Below are positions 33,032 to 43,919 of a DNA stretch of 64,000 bases, one piece after another (within the stretch, counting starts at the first letter, position 1; the number at the start of each line of letters is the position of its first letter). The position numbers and the translations under genes were made by a program. The stretch comes from Ananas comosus. Taxonomy: Eukaryota; Streptophyta; Magnoliopsida; Poales; Bromeliaceae. The stretch is taken from positions 2,401,997-2,465,996 of the forward strand of contig NC_033639.1 of assembly GCF_001540865.1 (NCBI RefSeq), in the 5' to 3' direction. The notes below the pieces were generated by a model that did no database searches, had not been told where the DNA came from, and saw nothing but the letters and a program-made list of their open reading frames with translations.

Positions 33032-34984
33032 ACGGTAATATCTTGCCAGTCCCAAGAAACTCCGCACCTCAGTCACAGTCGTCAGTTTGGGCCAATCCCG
33101 AATAGCATCAATCTTCTTAGGGTCAACTGCTACTCCCTCTGCTGAAATCACGTGGCCCAAGAAAGCAACCTCCCGTAACCAGAACTCGCACTTCTTTAAC
33201 TTGGCATACAACTTCTTCTCTCGCAGAAGCTGTAGCACAATCCTCAAGTGCTCCTCATGCTCGGCATTGCTCCGGGAGTATATCAAGATATCGTCGATGA
33301 AGACTACCACAAATCTATCCAAGAACGGCTTGAACACTCTGTTCATCAAATCCATGAATGCGGCAGGGCCATTCGTCAATCCAAAAGGCATCACCGTAAA
33401 CTCATAATGCCCGTACCGAATCCGAAAAGCCGTCTTGGGAACACCCTTGGCCCTCACCCTCAACTGGTGGTAACCTAATTGTAGGTCAATCTTCGAAAAG
33501 ACACAAGATCCTTGCAGCTGATCAAACAGATCATCAATGCGCGGCAAAGGATACTTGTTCTTGATGGTCACTTTATTCAGCTCCCGGTAATCTACACACA
33601 GCCTAAGTGAACCATCCTTCTTCTTCACAAACAACATCGGCGCTCCCCAAGGCGATACACTGGGTCTCACATATCCCTTATCCATCAGATTCTGAAGCTG
33701 CGCCTTTAGTTCTCTCAGCTCTGCTGGTGCCATCCGATAAGGTACCTTCGAGATTGGTGCAGTTCCAGGAACCACATCAATCACAAACTCAATCTCCCTC
33801 TCCGACGGCATCGTTGTCAACTCTGGGGGAAACACATCTGGAAACTCTCGGATTATAGGAATATCCTCGAGTCCCGGCGCCGCCGTAGGTACCTCTACTA
33901 CTGTCGCTAGAAAAGCAATACATCTACTATTCAGCATCTGTCGAGCCCTCGCCAAGGATATCCAGGTGGAGAACAATGTACTCCTGCAGCCTCTTAAGGT
34001 GAACTCCACCTGGCCTGGCTCGCGGAACGCCACAGTCCTCGCTCCATAGTCGATCGTAGTATAGTACCGCGCCAGCCAATCCATACCGAGCACAACGTCG
34101 AAGTCCTGCAGCTGCCCTAAGACCAACATGTCTGCGGGCATGATCCACAAATCCAACTGCACCGGACACGACCAACAATACTCCGCAACCTGTAAAACAT
34201 GGTCTGGGATCTGCACCTCGCGTGTCTGAGACAATGACCCTAACCTTAGACCATGCAACAATGCAAATGCTCGGCTAACGAAAGAATGAGATGCACCGGT
34301 ATCAAAAAGAGTGCGAACTCTAATGCCAGAAATCAAAGTGATACCTGCCACCACTCGGTCGGTTGCTGTAGAGTCCTTCACCTGGGCTACATAAACCCTG
34401 CCACTCGGAGCCTGCTGTCGCCGCTCACCCTGATGCGGCGCAGATGCCCTGTCCTCCTGGCGGTAGCTCTGTGGTGCTCCAAAAGATTGCTGAGATGCTG
34501 ACTGCGCTGATGTAGTGAATGGTGCCGGTGATGCTGTACGAGGACAAGATGACCTCCTATGTCCGGGCTGACCGCAAGTATAGCAACGACCCTCTCTCTG
34601 CTCGCATTGCCGGGGCCAGTGTGGTCCCCTACAGATCACACACTGCGGCGTCCTCTGAGTCCATCCTTGCTGATGGAATCCCCTGGAACGCTGACGCCTC
34701 GAAGATCCACGACCCTGTGTACGTGATCGTGGAAGCCTCGGCGGACGTTTGCTGCTCGACTGTCCACCATCATCTAGAAATGGGCGCTTCCTGTCCTGAC
34801 TCTGCCCCACGGCCTGAGTCCTCTCCCGAATGGAAGTATCACTTCTCTCTACCCACAATGCCTGCTCCATTGACGCATCCAAGGTCCTCAACCTCTGTGC
34901 CTGAACAAACCGAAAAATCTCGGGTCTCAAACCCTGCTTAAAGAGGTAAACTCGGTGCGCCTCATCCCTGGCCACGAACGGCAC
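33032..34984 (-). pseudogene. Gypsy gag C-terminus, protease and reverse transcriptase, fused to LTR sequence
   Basis: Residues 1-150 are the end of Gag, with a CCHC knuckle [14 protein letters not shown]. Protease follows ([13 protein letters not shown], catalytic DTG intact, and [10 protein letters not shown]). RT follows ([44 protein letters not shown] and the active site FIDDILIYS). The RT end [12 protein letters not shown] runs straight into LTR-encoded residues (VDVPGERVI), and the open frame only stops at 32921 in the flanking repeat. RNase H and integrase are missing. It shares the reading frame of the gag ORF upstream and is separated from it only by a TAG at 35072-35074. Confidence 0.93.
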
Positions 34985-35071
34985 ACAGTTTATGAGTCGA
35001 GTGAACTCCCGAATGTAGTCCTGAACTGCCCGCTCGCCTTGCTGGATCTTCTTTAAATCCTCCTCGAGCTT

Positions 35072-35779
35072 CTATTTTACGCTGTTGGAAAAATACATCC
35101 CAAACAGCATTCCACAGAACTCGTCCCACTTCATTTGCAGTGGCACCAATCCATAATCTCGTCTCATCCACCTCCACCAGGCATGAGCGTCGCCTGCCAA
35201 ATAGTGAACTCCCAGGTGTACCTGCTCTCTCTCCAGAATGAACAGATCCTCGAATAGCTTCTCCATCACACTGACCCAGCCCTCAACAACCCAGGCCTCA
35301 GTGCAATTGCCATCCAAGGTCGGCGGATCAAAACGGCGGAAACGAGCCAACCTCTCTGTCAACCGCTCATGCTCGACCTCTGTCATCTGTACAGGCCCTC
35401 TAGAAGGCGCAACTGGCGCCACTGGAACCTCCACTGGTTGGGGTACAGCTGTGGCTGGTACTGCTGCCGAAGTAGTGGTAAGTGGAGCTGACTCCTCTAG
35501 GGCTCTCGGTACTGAACTCTGGGGTGGAGCTAGCCTCTCGCACATCCTCTCCAACAACTCTCCCTGCCGCCTCGTCACCTCTGTTAGGGCGGCTATCTGT
35601 GTACTCAAATCAGGGGATGCTCTAGCCTCAGGTCGCACACTCGGCTCCACAACAGGGAGTGCACTCGCTGCCGGTCTAGCACTCTGCTCAGCCTGCTCTG
35701 GTATCTCGGAAGGCCCCGTGCGATCCTGCGTCAACTGGGCACGCTCCCGCAGCGACGGTCGATCTCGGCGATGATACAT
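35072..35779 (-). pseudogene. gag: Gypsy gag, N-terminal part
   Basis: It starts MYHRRDRPSLRERAQ at 35779, about 280 bases past the PBS. A Pro/Ala/Ser-rich N-terminus (residues 1-130) precedes the retrotransposon Gag fold (RLARFRRFDPPTLDG, WVSVMEKLFEDL, DAHAWWRWMRRDYG). The frame ends with TAG after MYFSNSVK, where relatives continue with RKLEEDL-type sequence. The downstream ORF is in the same frame, so a single nonsense change splits Gag. Confidence 0.9.
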
Positions 35780-36057
35780 AGCTGAAAAGAACAGATCGGG
35801 GTCAGATAAAACATCACCACTCTCGACCCAATCAACGAAAGTCTGGAAGGCGGCCCCCTGTTTTCCTCCAAAATTATGTTGTCTGCAGCCAACATAATTT
35901 CTCAGGCCAAAACAGGAACTCTTTCAATCACTCACTCCACTCTGGGAGGAGTTAGAACAATTAATCATTGACTTTCGTGATAAATTACGCCTATCGTGTT
36001 TTGCCTTCCTACGGTTTGCCAACTTAGGTTTCCTAGGTCCCAACGACCTACAGCTAA

Positions 36058-36069
36058 GCTCTGATACCA
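36058..36069 (-). promoter_or_regulatory. Primer binding site, tRNA-Met type
   Basis: Minus-strand TGGTATCAGAGC, eight bases inside the LTR end at 36078. It sets the element's orientation. Confidence 0.92.
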
Positions 36070-37217
36070 ACTTAATCTGTCACGCCCCGGATTACACGTT
36101 CCCCGGGCACGTCGACAAATCCGCCGTATACAAAGAAATTTCCTCTGTATACGAAGCAATAGCGGTACCTATAAAACATGCAATACTACAAACAGTAGTA
36201 TAGAGCTGCTAGAAGAACCAGTAACTAAAAACAAACTGAGTTCCATATACATACGTCAAATCCAAGATACAAAACTACTCACACTGGCGAGTTAAACGTC
36301 TGTATGTATATGAACTCCAACCAAAAACAACTACCTGCTATAGGGGCACCTCTAGCGCGGCTCGTCTGGTAGGGCTCTAACTCGCGACACCCTTGCCTCG
36401 ATCCTGATCAGCAATAGCAGCAGCCGAAGACGATGGCTCTGCAAAAATGCGATAACAACAGGGCATAAGAACTACTGTAAAAATAAGTAGTCCTCAGTGG
36501 GTGCCGCCCTCAACATCATCGGTCGACCCACTAAGTCTACAGAAGGGAGCAAAGATAGTAATAAATGCTGGAATAAAATCTACAGTTACAAGTTATTACA
36601 CTATCATGCTCTAAACTAACCTACTGTAGTGATGTCAATCCCGACCCAATCTCTTTAGGGACTGTAAACATACCCGTCCCAGGGACTGTGAATACACCCA
36701 TCCCGCCCAGTTGGGACTATCCAACTACCTCCACACTAATCAGTCCGTGGAGAGCAAGTCCAATCGGTATGAACGACACCAACGCGAAAGCACGACGCCC
36801 GTCTCCGGAGTGGCACTCGTGAGAGCTACCCAACTGAGTATGCAGCGTATCTCTGTCGAGCTACATCCGACTCTCACAAGCCTAAGTCAAGTAACCAACT
36901 CTAACTGGTCTAACAACCAACAGGTGACGTGCCCTCGGCACAATCTGACGAAAATGGCGATATGGGTCCACCGTCAACCCCGACGGCACCCAACAGTCCG
37001 GAACAGTCTGAACGCTACTGTAAAAATACGCTAGCCATCCCAGCACGAGCGTAACTGAACTCTAAACTACCTGGGGTATCCATCACACCAATACTGCGAT
37101 GATACAAATTTACAACGGCTCCTATAGCTAAATCAGGTAGTGTAAATAGGTGATAGGTCCAAATCGCCGGTTTTCTCCTAATTCAATTTCCAAATCCAAC
37201 ATGTATAGTTTAACTAG

Positions 37218-38089
37218 ATTCTAAAGGGGGCAATTGCCTATATACCCCTGAAAAGTTCTCGGTTTTCTTATTTACCCCTCTTAGAAGGCTAATATTGAAA
37301 ATACCCTTCTTATGTTCCAAGTTTTTCTAAAATGCCCCTAGAGTTAAGTTCCGTTAGTGAGCTGCCGTTATCTCTAAAAAATTATCATTTTGCCCATTCC
37401 CATATACCCTTGTACCGTAACAAACTTTTCTTATATACCCTTCATATAGCAAATACTTTTCTTATTTGCCCTTCAGTCGGATCCGGAGCAGAGGGCGTGC
37501 AGGGGTCCGATGGCGCTGTGGCCCTCTTGCTCCCGGCACCAGCCAAGGCAGCGGAGGAGGAGAAGGACGACGAGATCAACGAGAGATGGGATCGTCGCTG
37601 CGGCATTCTTGCTCCCGGCGCCGGCCAAGGCGGCAGAGGAGGAGGACGACGGCGACGACGAGAGCTACGGTGGAAGAGGACGACGAGAGGGATGGTGTTG
37701 GAGGTGGAGGTGTGGGAGGTGGTGGTGGTCTGGGAGGAGATGAGGCGAGGTGGAGGCGGAGAAGCCGGCCGGTGGTGGTGGAGGAGCCGGCCGGTGGTGG
37801 CGGAGGAGCCGGCCGGTGGTGGCGACCAAGTTGGGAAAGAAAGAGAGGATAATCTTAGGGATTAGTATAATAAGGTAGGGGCAAAATAGGTATTTTGTTT
37901 AGATTTTAACTCTAGTATAGATTTAACCCATGTTTAACCCGAGTTAAGCTAACAGGGGATAACTGCGGGGGTATTTGGAATAACGGTGGAACATATGAGG
38001 GGCATTTTAGAAAGAAAAAAAAAAAGTAGGGGTAGATTGGATATTTCCGAACGCATAAAAGGTATATAGGCAATTATCCCATTCTAAAA
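37218..38089. mobile_element. Mutator-like element with 9-bp duplication, possible Pack-MULE
   Basis: The terminal inverted repeats are GGGGCAATTGCCTATATACC on the left (37227) and, as reverse complement on the right, GGGATAATTGCCTATATACC (ending 38080). Both continue with poor-match blocks such as AAAATGCCCCT. The flanking nonamers ATTCTAAAG (37218-37226) and ATTCTAAAA (38081-38089) agree at eight of nine positions. The interior 37470-37855 is sharply GC-rich and open in several frames, unlike the AT-rich ends. That is the pattern of gene-fragment capture by Pack-MULEs. No transposase is present. Confidence 0.75.
37466..37852. other. GC-rich captured-looking segment inside the Mutator-like element
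   Basis: Frames on both strands are open. Plus-strand frames give Gly/Arg/Glu-rich or Trp/Arg-rich low-complexity products, and the minus strand gives Pro/Ser/Ala-rich ones. A short direct repeat (GGAGGAGCCGGCCGGTGGTG) occurs near the right end. I cannot identify the parental gene or the coding strand. Confidence 0.4.
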
Positions 38090-38890
38090 CTTGCTTCAAA
38101 TTTAGACTTCAGCCAATATGCTACTCAATAAATTTAAGCTAGTACAAAGTATAAACACTCGAAAACTATACATGTTTACTAATCTCTACTTAGGAGTAAA
38201 CCCGATGAAAATCCAGCTCAAATGCTAACTCCTAGCAGCGAAGGGAATCTCGAATCAATAATAATCCCGGCTGGATCAACTAAAATCCTCAAAGTCCAGA
38301 AATCGAGCTATCTCCAAGCTCTACATATCGAAATCCATCAATTCTGTCCAAATACAACAACAGCAGAGTAAAATAGGAGTTCGGTGAAGCTAACCTTCAC
38401 CAAATTCAGCAATCTTGGGTTTTGTGGATTCCTCTCGAAGTCCTGAATCAAACGAACCAAGTTTCGTCACAATCCAACACTCCTACGTCGCGTACGAGCC
38501 GAAACGCCGACGGTCGACGCTGGAATTCAGTAAAAATCAGCACGCGAGCTCGAAATAGCGAGGTCATGCCATAAATGGAGGAATGTTAGATACCCACCTC
38601 GACAGCGACTCTAGCACCGGCGCGACGTCGAGAACGGCGAAAATCCACGCTCGTCCGGCCTCCTCGTAGCACCACGACGACGAATATCCGCTCGAACGGC
38701 TCCGCGACGTGACGTCGGCGACGAAACACTCCACCGGAGCTCCTCCTTGCTCGGCCGATGCTAGAGAGAGAGAGAGGAGAAGAACCAGCCAAAAATCCCC
38801 TCTCAGCTCTCTCTCCATATGTATATAGCTGGGGGAGAAGTGGGTGATGCGAACGAGGTGAGAAATGACCAAAACACCCTCTCACCTACC

Positions 38891-39045
38891 CTGGTGTACC
38901 GGTACACGGGCAAATGTACCGGTACAAAAGGCAACTCGAGTGCAGCTGCGCAGGTTCTGGCAAAGTGTACCGGTACACATCACTGGCTGTATCGGTACAG
39001 AAAGTGTACCAGTTACAACTCGATGGTTGTACCGCTACAACAGGC
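38891..39045. repeat. TACCGGTA palindrome cluster in a gypsy LTR
   Basis: Three perfect TGTACCGGTACA-type palindromes and three degraded ones (for example GTATCGGTACA and GTGTACCAGTTAC) lie within 150 bp, close to the TATA-like tract. Confidence 0.85.
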
Positions 39046-39421
39046 AGAAAACAACCTATTTCCAAAATGAAATGCTCACATCCTATTCTCGCGTCGCAAT
39101 GAGTCTGTTTAGCGTCTAATTCGCATTAACGCGACCTGGACTTGTCCCGACACTCTCCAGAGCTGTCGACAAGCCTCCATAGCTGAACTCCAGGGATACC
39201 ACAAAGTAAGTTTTATTAAAAAAGCTCTAGCTATAGCTTTACTGAGGTGCATCTATAGTGGTGTACGGCACACCCATATATCTAGTAGTGAAATGACCAA
39301 TTTTACTGTGGAGACCTGATTTTTCACGTTATAGCCAAAAACGGATCACTTATACCGCTATTATGTACACGTTAAACCTTTGTTGGAACACCTATATACC
39401 TCTCTCCTCTATATGCCCACT

Positions 39422-39429
39422 TATAAATA
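39422..39429 (+). promoter_or_regulatory. TATA-like box (TATAAATA) ahead of ORF A
   Basis: TATAAATA sits where the last repeat unit ends, about 105 bases before a 22-codon ORF (ATG 39527) and 200 bases before ORF A. The spacing allows a transcription start near 39455. It is a sequence match only. Confidence 0.35.
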
Positions 39430-39628
39430 AGCCTCCTACTTCACATCCATCATCCTCTCTAATTCGTTTGTGCTCATTTCTAGTCCCTAATTCGTTTGTG
39501 CTCATTCTTATAACTAGACATCTATCATGTCGAGCTCTAACTCCACCCGATCGAGATTCAACTACTGTTTTATTCCATTTTGCAATAGATAGTTAGATGC
39601 TAATATTTTATACGACCGTACAGCTCAA

Positions 39629-40042
39629 GTGAATATTATATCCTTCGACACTGAAGACGATTGCTTGAAGGATGGCGTAACTGCTCTTCTAGCTGAGCGG
39701 TTCGGTGGAGATCCCTGCGATTATGGAATTGTACATTCTGCTGACGACAGCGACTATGTCGTATTCTTTCCTACCCACAAGAGCCGGGATAAAGCTATCC
39801 GTCGGTCGCCAATTCAGTCTGACAAACTCACCATTACGGCTGTGCTGTGGGAATACAACCTTGGTGAATGTAGACATAGATTTCGGTATGATGTATGGAT
39901 CCATTTGCATGGCTTACCGTTCCAGTGCTATGAGTATCAAGATTTACAAACTATTGTTTCAACTTTCGGGAAATTTATAGGTGGAGATGAGAGAAGCCGA
40001 CGTCGTGAAGATGTAAGGTTCTATCGATTGTTGATCAAATGA
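39629..40042 (+). pseudogene. DUF4283-like ORF A in the satellite-bearing locus
   Basis: 137 codons. Residues 35-60 (DYVVFFPTHKSRDKAIRRSP) and 85-115 (VWIHLHGLPFQCYEYQDL, then VSTFGKFIGGDE) match the pattern of plant DUF4283/zinc-knuckle-type proteins, which are tied to LINE or other retroelement open frames and to expanded monocot families. FYRLLIK follows. The frame then meets a TGA (40040-40042), but homology continues beyond it as FIPECITLALGNREW and VEIES up to about 40125. It is therefore a decayed, longer gene. ORF B (44542) is a diverged copy that keeps the same order (FFPTEKSRQKAIRRSPIRND, WIRLRN). Confidence 0.55.
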
Positions 40043-42415
40043 GTTGACCTCAAATTCATTCCTGAGTGTATTACGCTCGCTTTGGGGAATCGTGAATGGA
40101 AAATAAATGTTGAAATAGAGTCATGAAAATTTCACCACTGGACCAACAACCCTTAATGTTCTGCCAACGTCACCTAACTGTGCGTTTTGCGGTGGTACAT
40201 TTGCCAAGAAATCAGTCGTCATTTCGTTATTTCGATAACTGGTGTGTACACGCACATGGCCTGATGTGCCGTTGTTGTGAAGTACTATATATATTAGCAA
40301 TATTTTTAATTATATGGTGTACTTGTCTTTATTTGGTACTCTATATTTTCGTCAATGTATGTGGTGATGTAAAATAGTCCTCAAATTGGTGGTGTTCAGC
40401 TTAAAAATAGTCCTTTGTGCTACAAAGTTGTTTTTATTAGTGCAGCTTAAAATCGACGATCGGCTCATTAGACTCAGGGGGTGTTTGGCCAAGCATTATA
40501 ATTCGATCTCTCTTCCATTTCTCTCTTGCATTTCAAATTGAAATTTTAAGATAAAATTTAAAATTCGACATTTTAGATTTTAAAAGTTAAATGTAAAATT
40601 TTAAATTTTTATAATTTTAAAATATAATTTTTAATCTTCAAATTATAAATGGAATAATTTTTAAATTTTAAATTTCACATTTTAAAATTTAAATTTAAAT
40701 TATTTTAAATTCAAATTTAAATTTTTTAAATTTTAAATTATACATTTTAAATATTCAAAATTTAAATTTTACAATTTATATTTCATAATTATTCAAATTT
40801 TAATTATTTAGATCAAAAGTAGTGATATGACTCTGAATAGTTAAAAGAATCTTTTTTAAAAAATTAATTTATTGTACTTATGCTGGCCCGGGTTCGGTTT
40901 AATTTCTTTTCTATGACCCCGGTTCACTTAATAAATTGAGGTTTCTCTGTTAGCTGAGCTATCCCACTCCCTAGTCGATAGCTAGGGCTCCATTTACTCC
41001 AGCTCTCCCTTCAACTCTCCTCCCATTATACTATCTATTTTTGCCCCTTTACTGCATTTGTCTACACGAGTACCCAGCACCGCACAAGCCTCCGTAGATT
41101 GACTATGGTGGAACCTATATCGAGCCTCCTCATCTTTGGGCCCCAACCCTGCCGTCAGTGTGACACTCCAATAGTCCCACATCGGATGGGAAAGGGATTG
41201 TCATTGGGTTTATAAGAGACTTAGACACTAGTAATAATAACTGGGCTTAAGCATTTTGGGCTGTTGACTGGGCCCAACGAGTTATTGTTGCTAGTGGGCT
41301 GAGTCGTTACATTTGGTATCAGAGCCGGTTCACCAGCTGGACATGTGTGGCGAGTCTCGGCTGAGCCAGGATCTGAATGACGGGCTAGCGAGACGAGTCT
41401 CACATCGCCTGGTGATCTTGGGCTGTGTGTGTGATTGGACTGACGAGAACGTCAGGGCCTTAACAGGGGGAGTCTGTGACACCCTAATAGTCCCACATCG
41501 GATGGGAAAGGGGTTGTCATTGGGTTTATAAGAGACTTAGACACTAGTAATAATAATTGGCTTAAGCATTTTGGGTTGTTGGCTGGGCCCAACGAGTTAT
41601 TGTTGCTAGTGGGCTGGGTCGTTATATTTGGTATCAGAGCCGGTTCACCAGCTGGACATATGTGACGAGTCTCGGCTGAGCGAGGGTTTGGATGATGGGC
41701 TAGCGAGATGAGTCTCACATCGCCTGGTGATCTTGGGCTGTGTGTGTGATTGGACTGACGAGGACGTCAGGGCCTTAACGGGGGGAGTCTGTGACACCCC
41801 AATAGTCCCACATCGGATGGGAATGGGGTTGTCATTGGGTTTATAAGAGACTTAGACACTAGTAATAATAACTGGGCTTAAGCATTTTGGGCTGTTGACT
41901 GGGCCCAACGAGTTATTGTTGCTAGTGGGCTGAGTCGTTACATTTGGTATCAGAGCCGGTTCACCAGCTGGACATGTGTGGCGAGTCTCGGCTGAGCCAG
42001 GATCTGAATGACGGGCTAGCGAGACGAGTCTCACATCGCCTGGTGATCTTGGGCTGTGTGTGTGATTGGACTGACGAGAACGTCAGGGCCTTAACAGGGG
42101 GAGTCTGTGACACCCTAATAGTCCCACATCGGATGGGAAAGGGGTTGTCATTGGGTTTATAAGAGACTTAGACACTAGTAATAATAATTGGCTTAAGCAT
42201 TTTGGGTTGTTGGCTGGGCCCAACGAGTTATTGTTGCTAGTGGGCTGGGTCGTTATATTTGGTATCAGAGCCGGTTCACCAGCTGGACATATGTGACGAG
42301 TCTCGGCTGAGCGAGGGTTTGGATGATGGGCTAGCGAGATGAGTCTCACATCGCCTGGTGATCTTGGGCTGTGTGTGTGATTGGACTGACGAGGACGTCA
42401 GGGCCTTAACGGGGG

Positions 42416-43919
42416 GAGTCTGTAAGATATGGATCCCGAGGATCTAAAAGGTAATTAACACCTAGAGGGGGGGTGAATAGGTGTAAAAACGGCAAACTCA
42501 AAAATCTCGATGCGAATAAAACGAAATAGCGGAAAAAAAAACAGCACACCGGGAATTTAACGTGGGAAAACTCCAAATCGGAGTGAAAAACCCACGGGAC
42601 CAATCACGCAAAGAAAATCCACTAAGAAAACATGAGTACAAGTGATTTTGACCAAAACACACGACTCAATTTACCAATTTCCCGTAGATGATGATCTTCG
42701 CTGGTCCTCGATCGATAAGAATCCTCCAATCGATCTCACTGCAACTCCTTGCAGCGTCAACGCCTCAACTCCTTGAAGCGTCCACCGAATCCTCGGCTAC
42801 ACGTGAACTCCACACGTCGAATCTCCTTCCGGAGCTTGTAGAATTGAAGATTTGTGGTGATTAAGCTTTAGAATCCCATAAGCTATGAGGATCTACCTTT
42901 AATCAAACATCTACTTGATTCTCGTATGATTTCTCGAGTAAAAACAAAGAATCAAGTCGATTGTTGATCGTTAGAAACTTGTTATAAGAATCAAACCATA
43001 AGAACAAGAATAACTAGTTTTTAGGGTTTAGAATCAGTAGAAATTCAAAGCCTTACCTTTTTAGATGACCCTCATAGCTTATTTATATGTTTAGAAGACT
43101 TAGAAATAGACTAGGATTGTAAAAAGTCCTTTTTAAAAACCTGTGTCGTCCTCAGAGACCGGTCTTCTCGAGAAGACCGGTCTGTGAGAGACCGGTCTCT
43201 CAAGTGAGGAACCGGTCCCTCACTGCGTGATCAAAATCACAACGTTCGGGAACCGGTCTCTCAAGCTTGAGACCGGTCCCTTGCTCCGCGACAGAAATAC
43301 CAAGGTTCGGGAACCGGTCTCTCATCACATGGGACCGGTTGCATTAAGGTTCACGCAGTGAGGACCTTAGGGGAACCGGTCTCTTGAACTCTGAGACCGG
43401 TCCCAGAACACAGCAAAGTTCAGTAAAGTAGTTTTAAAACCATCTAAACCTTCTGAACTTATTCTAATTAGGTATCTTCACCACAAATGATCTTTTCTTC
43501 ATACCTTAGGTGTCGAGCTTTCCGAATGAGTCTTCGGTCCCTCAAGCTTGAAACCGGTCCCTTGCTGCGCGACAGAAATACTAAGGTCAGAGAACCGGTC
43601 TCTCATCACATGGGACCGGTTGCATTAAGGTTCACACAGTGAGGACCTTAGGGGAACCGGTCTCTTGAACTCTGAGACCGGTCCCAGAACACAGCAAAGT
43701 TCAGTAAAGTAGTTTTAAAACCATCTAAACCTTCTGAACTTATTCTAATTAGGTATCTTCACCACAAATGATCTTCTCTTCATACCTTAGGTGTCGAGCT
43801 TTCAGAATGAGTCTTTGCTCTTCAATTTGAATCTTTTCTTCAAAACTTCTGCGATCAACTCTTCAAGACTCCATTCACCATTACGAAATCCGCCAACCTA
43901 TAAAATCCTTAACAGAGTC
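42416..43919 (-). mobile_element. Solo LTR of the Sirevirus family with duplication GAGTC and an internal 282-bp duplication
   Basis: It runs from 42421 to 43914 (1494 bp), with ends TGTAAGATATGG and CCTTAACA identical to the 5' LTR at 10398-11609. GAGTC flanks it at 42416-42420 and 43915-43919. It entered the TRIM array at the purine tract/LTR junction. It is 282 bp longer than the reference LTR because a segment holding five ACCGGT motifs and the TTCACCACAAATGATCTT block is present twice (about 43257-43538 and 43539-43820). Confidence 0.95.
43154..43686. repeat. Expanded ACCGGT palindrome cluster in the solo LTR
   Basis: Fifteen ACCGGT cores, ten matching the positions in the 10398-11609 LTR and five added by the 282-bp internal duplication. 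Confidence 0.85.

Larger units (their letters stand above)
36078..39203 (-). repeat. 5' LTR of the deleted gypsy element (3126 bp, including a Mutator-like insert)
   Basis: On the plus strand the ends are TGTCACGCCCCG and GGATACCACA. It contains the 854-bp Mutator-like insert (37227-38080), a TATA-like tract at about 38819-38828 reading toward lower coordinates, and a TACCGGTA cluster (38891-39045) upstream of it in sense orientation. Without the insert the LTR is about 2.26 kb, similar to the solo LTR at 6507-8757. Confidence 0.9.
32982..39208 (-). mobile_element. Internally deleted Ty3-gypsy element with target-site duplication AAGTA
   Basis: The element spans 32987-39203 and is flanked by AAGTA on both sides (32982-32986 and 39204-39208). 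On the minus strand it has a 3126-bp 5' LTR (36078-39203), PBS (36058-36069), gag, protease and RT, then about 45 bp of 3' LTR (32987-33031). RNase H, integrase and nearly all of the 3' LTR are deleted. The breakpoint joins RT directly to LTR sequence just past a stretch (GGGCACGTC, ACAAATC) that both LTRs share. Because both outer ends and the duplication are intact, the deletion happened after insertion or during reverse transcription. Confidence 0.93.
39209..41153 (+). other. Satellite-bearing module A of the ancestral locus
   Basis: Repeat units at 39209-39420 (CACACCCATATATCTAGTAG) lead into a TATA-like box, a short ORF and the DUF4283-like ORF A. After about 40380 the sequence becomes very AT-rich (40520-40860, runs of AAATTTTAAA). 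A GGGGGTGTTTGGCCAAGC motif at about 40477 resembles a DNA-transposon end, but I found no partner. Nothing else is recognisable up to the TRIM array. Confidence 0.55.

Noticed and set aside
40470..41158. DNA transposon beginning GGGGGTGTTTGG
   Set aside because: The end-like motif has no inverted partner or target-site duplication that I can find in the following AT-rich sequence.
41159..41311. Cassandra-type TRIM (LTR with 5S rRNA sequence)
   Set aside because: The LTR shares GTCCCACATCGG and the PBS type with plant TRIMs, but I do not see 5S rRNA promoter boxes, so the Cassandra name is not supported.
41221..42349. Paired identical ORFs of 60-88 residues on both strands
   Set aside because: They are frames across repeated TRIM LTR and internal sequence. 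TRIMs are non-coding.
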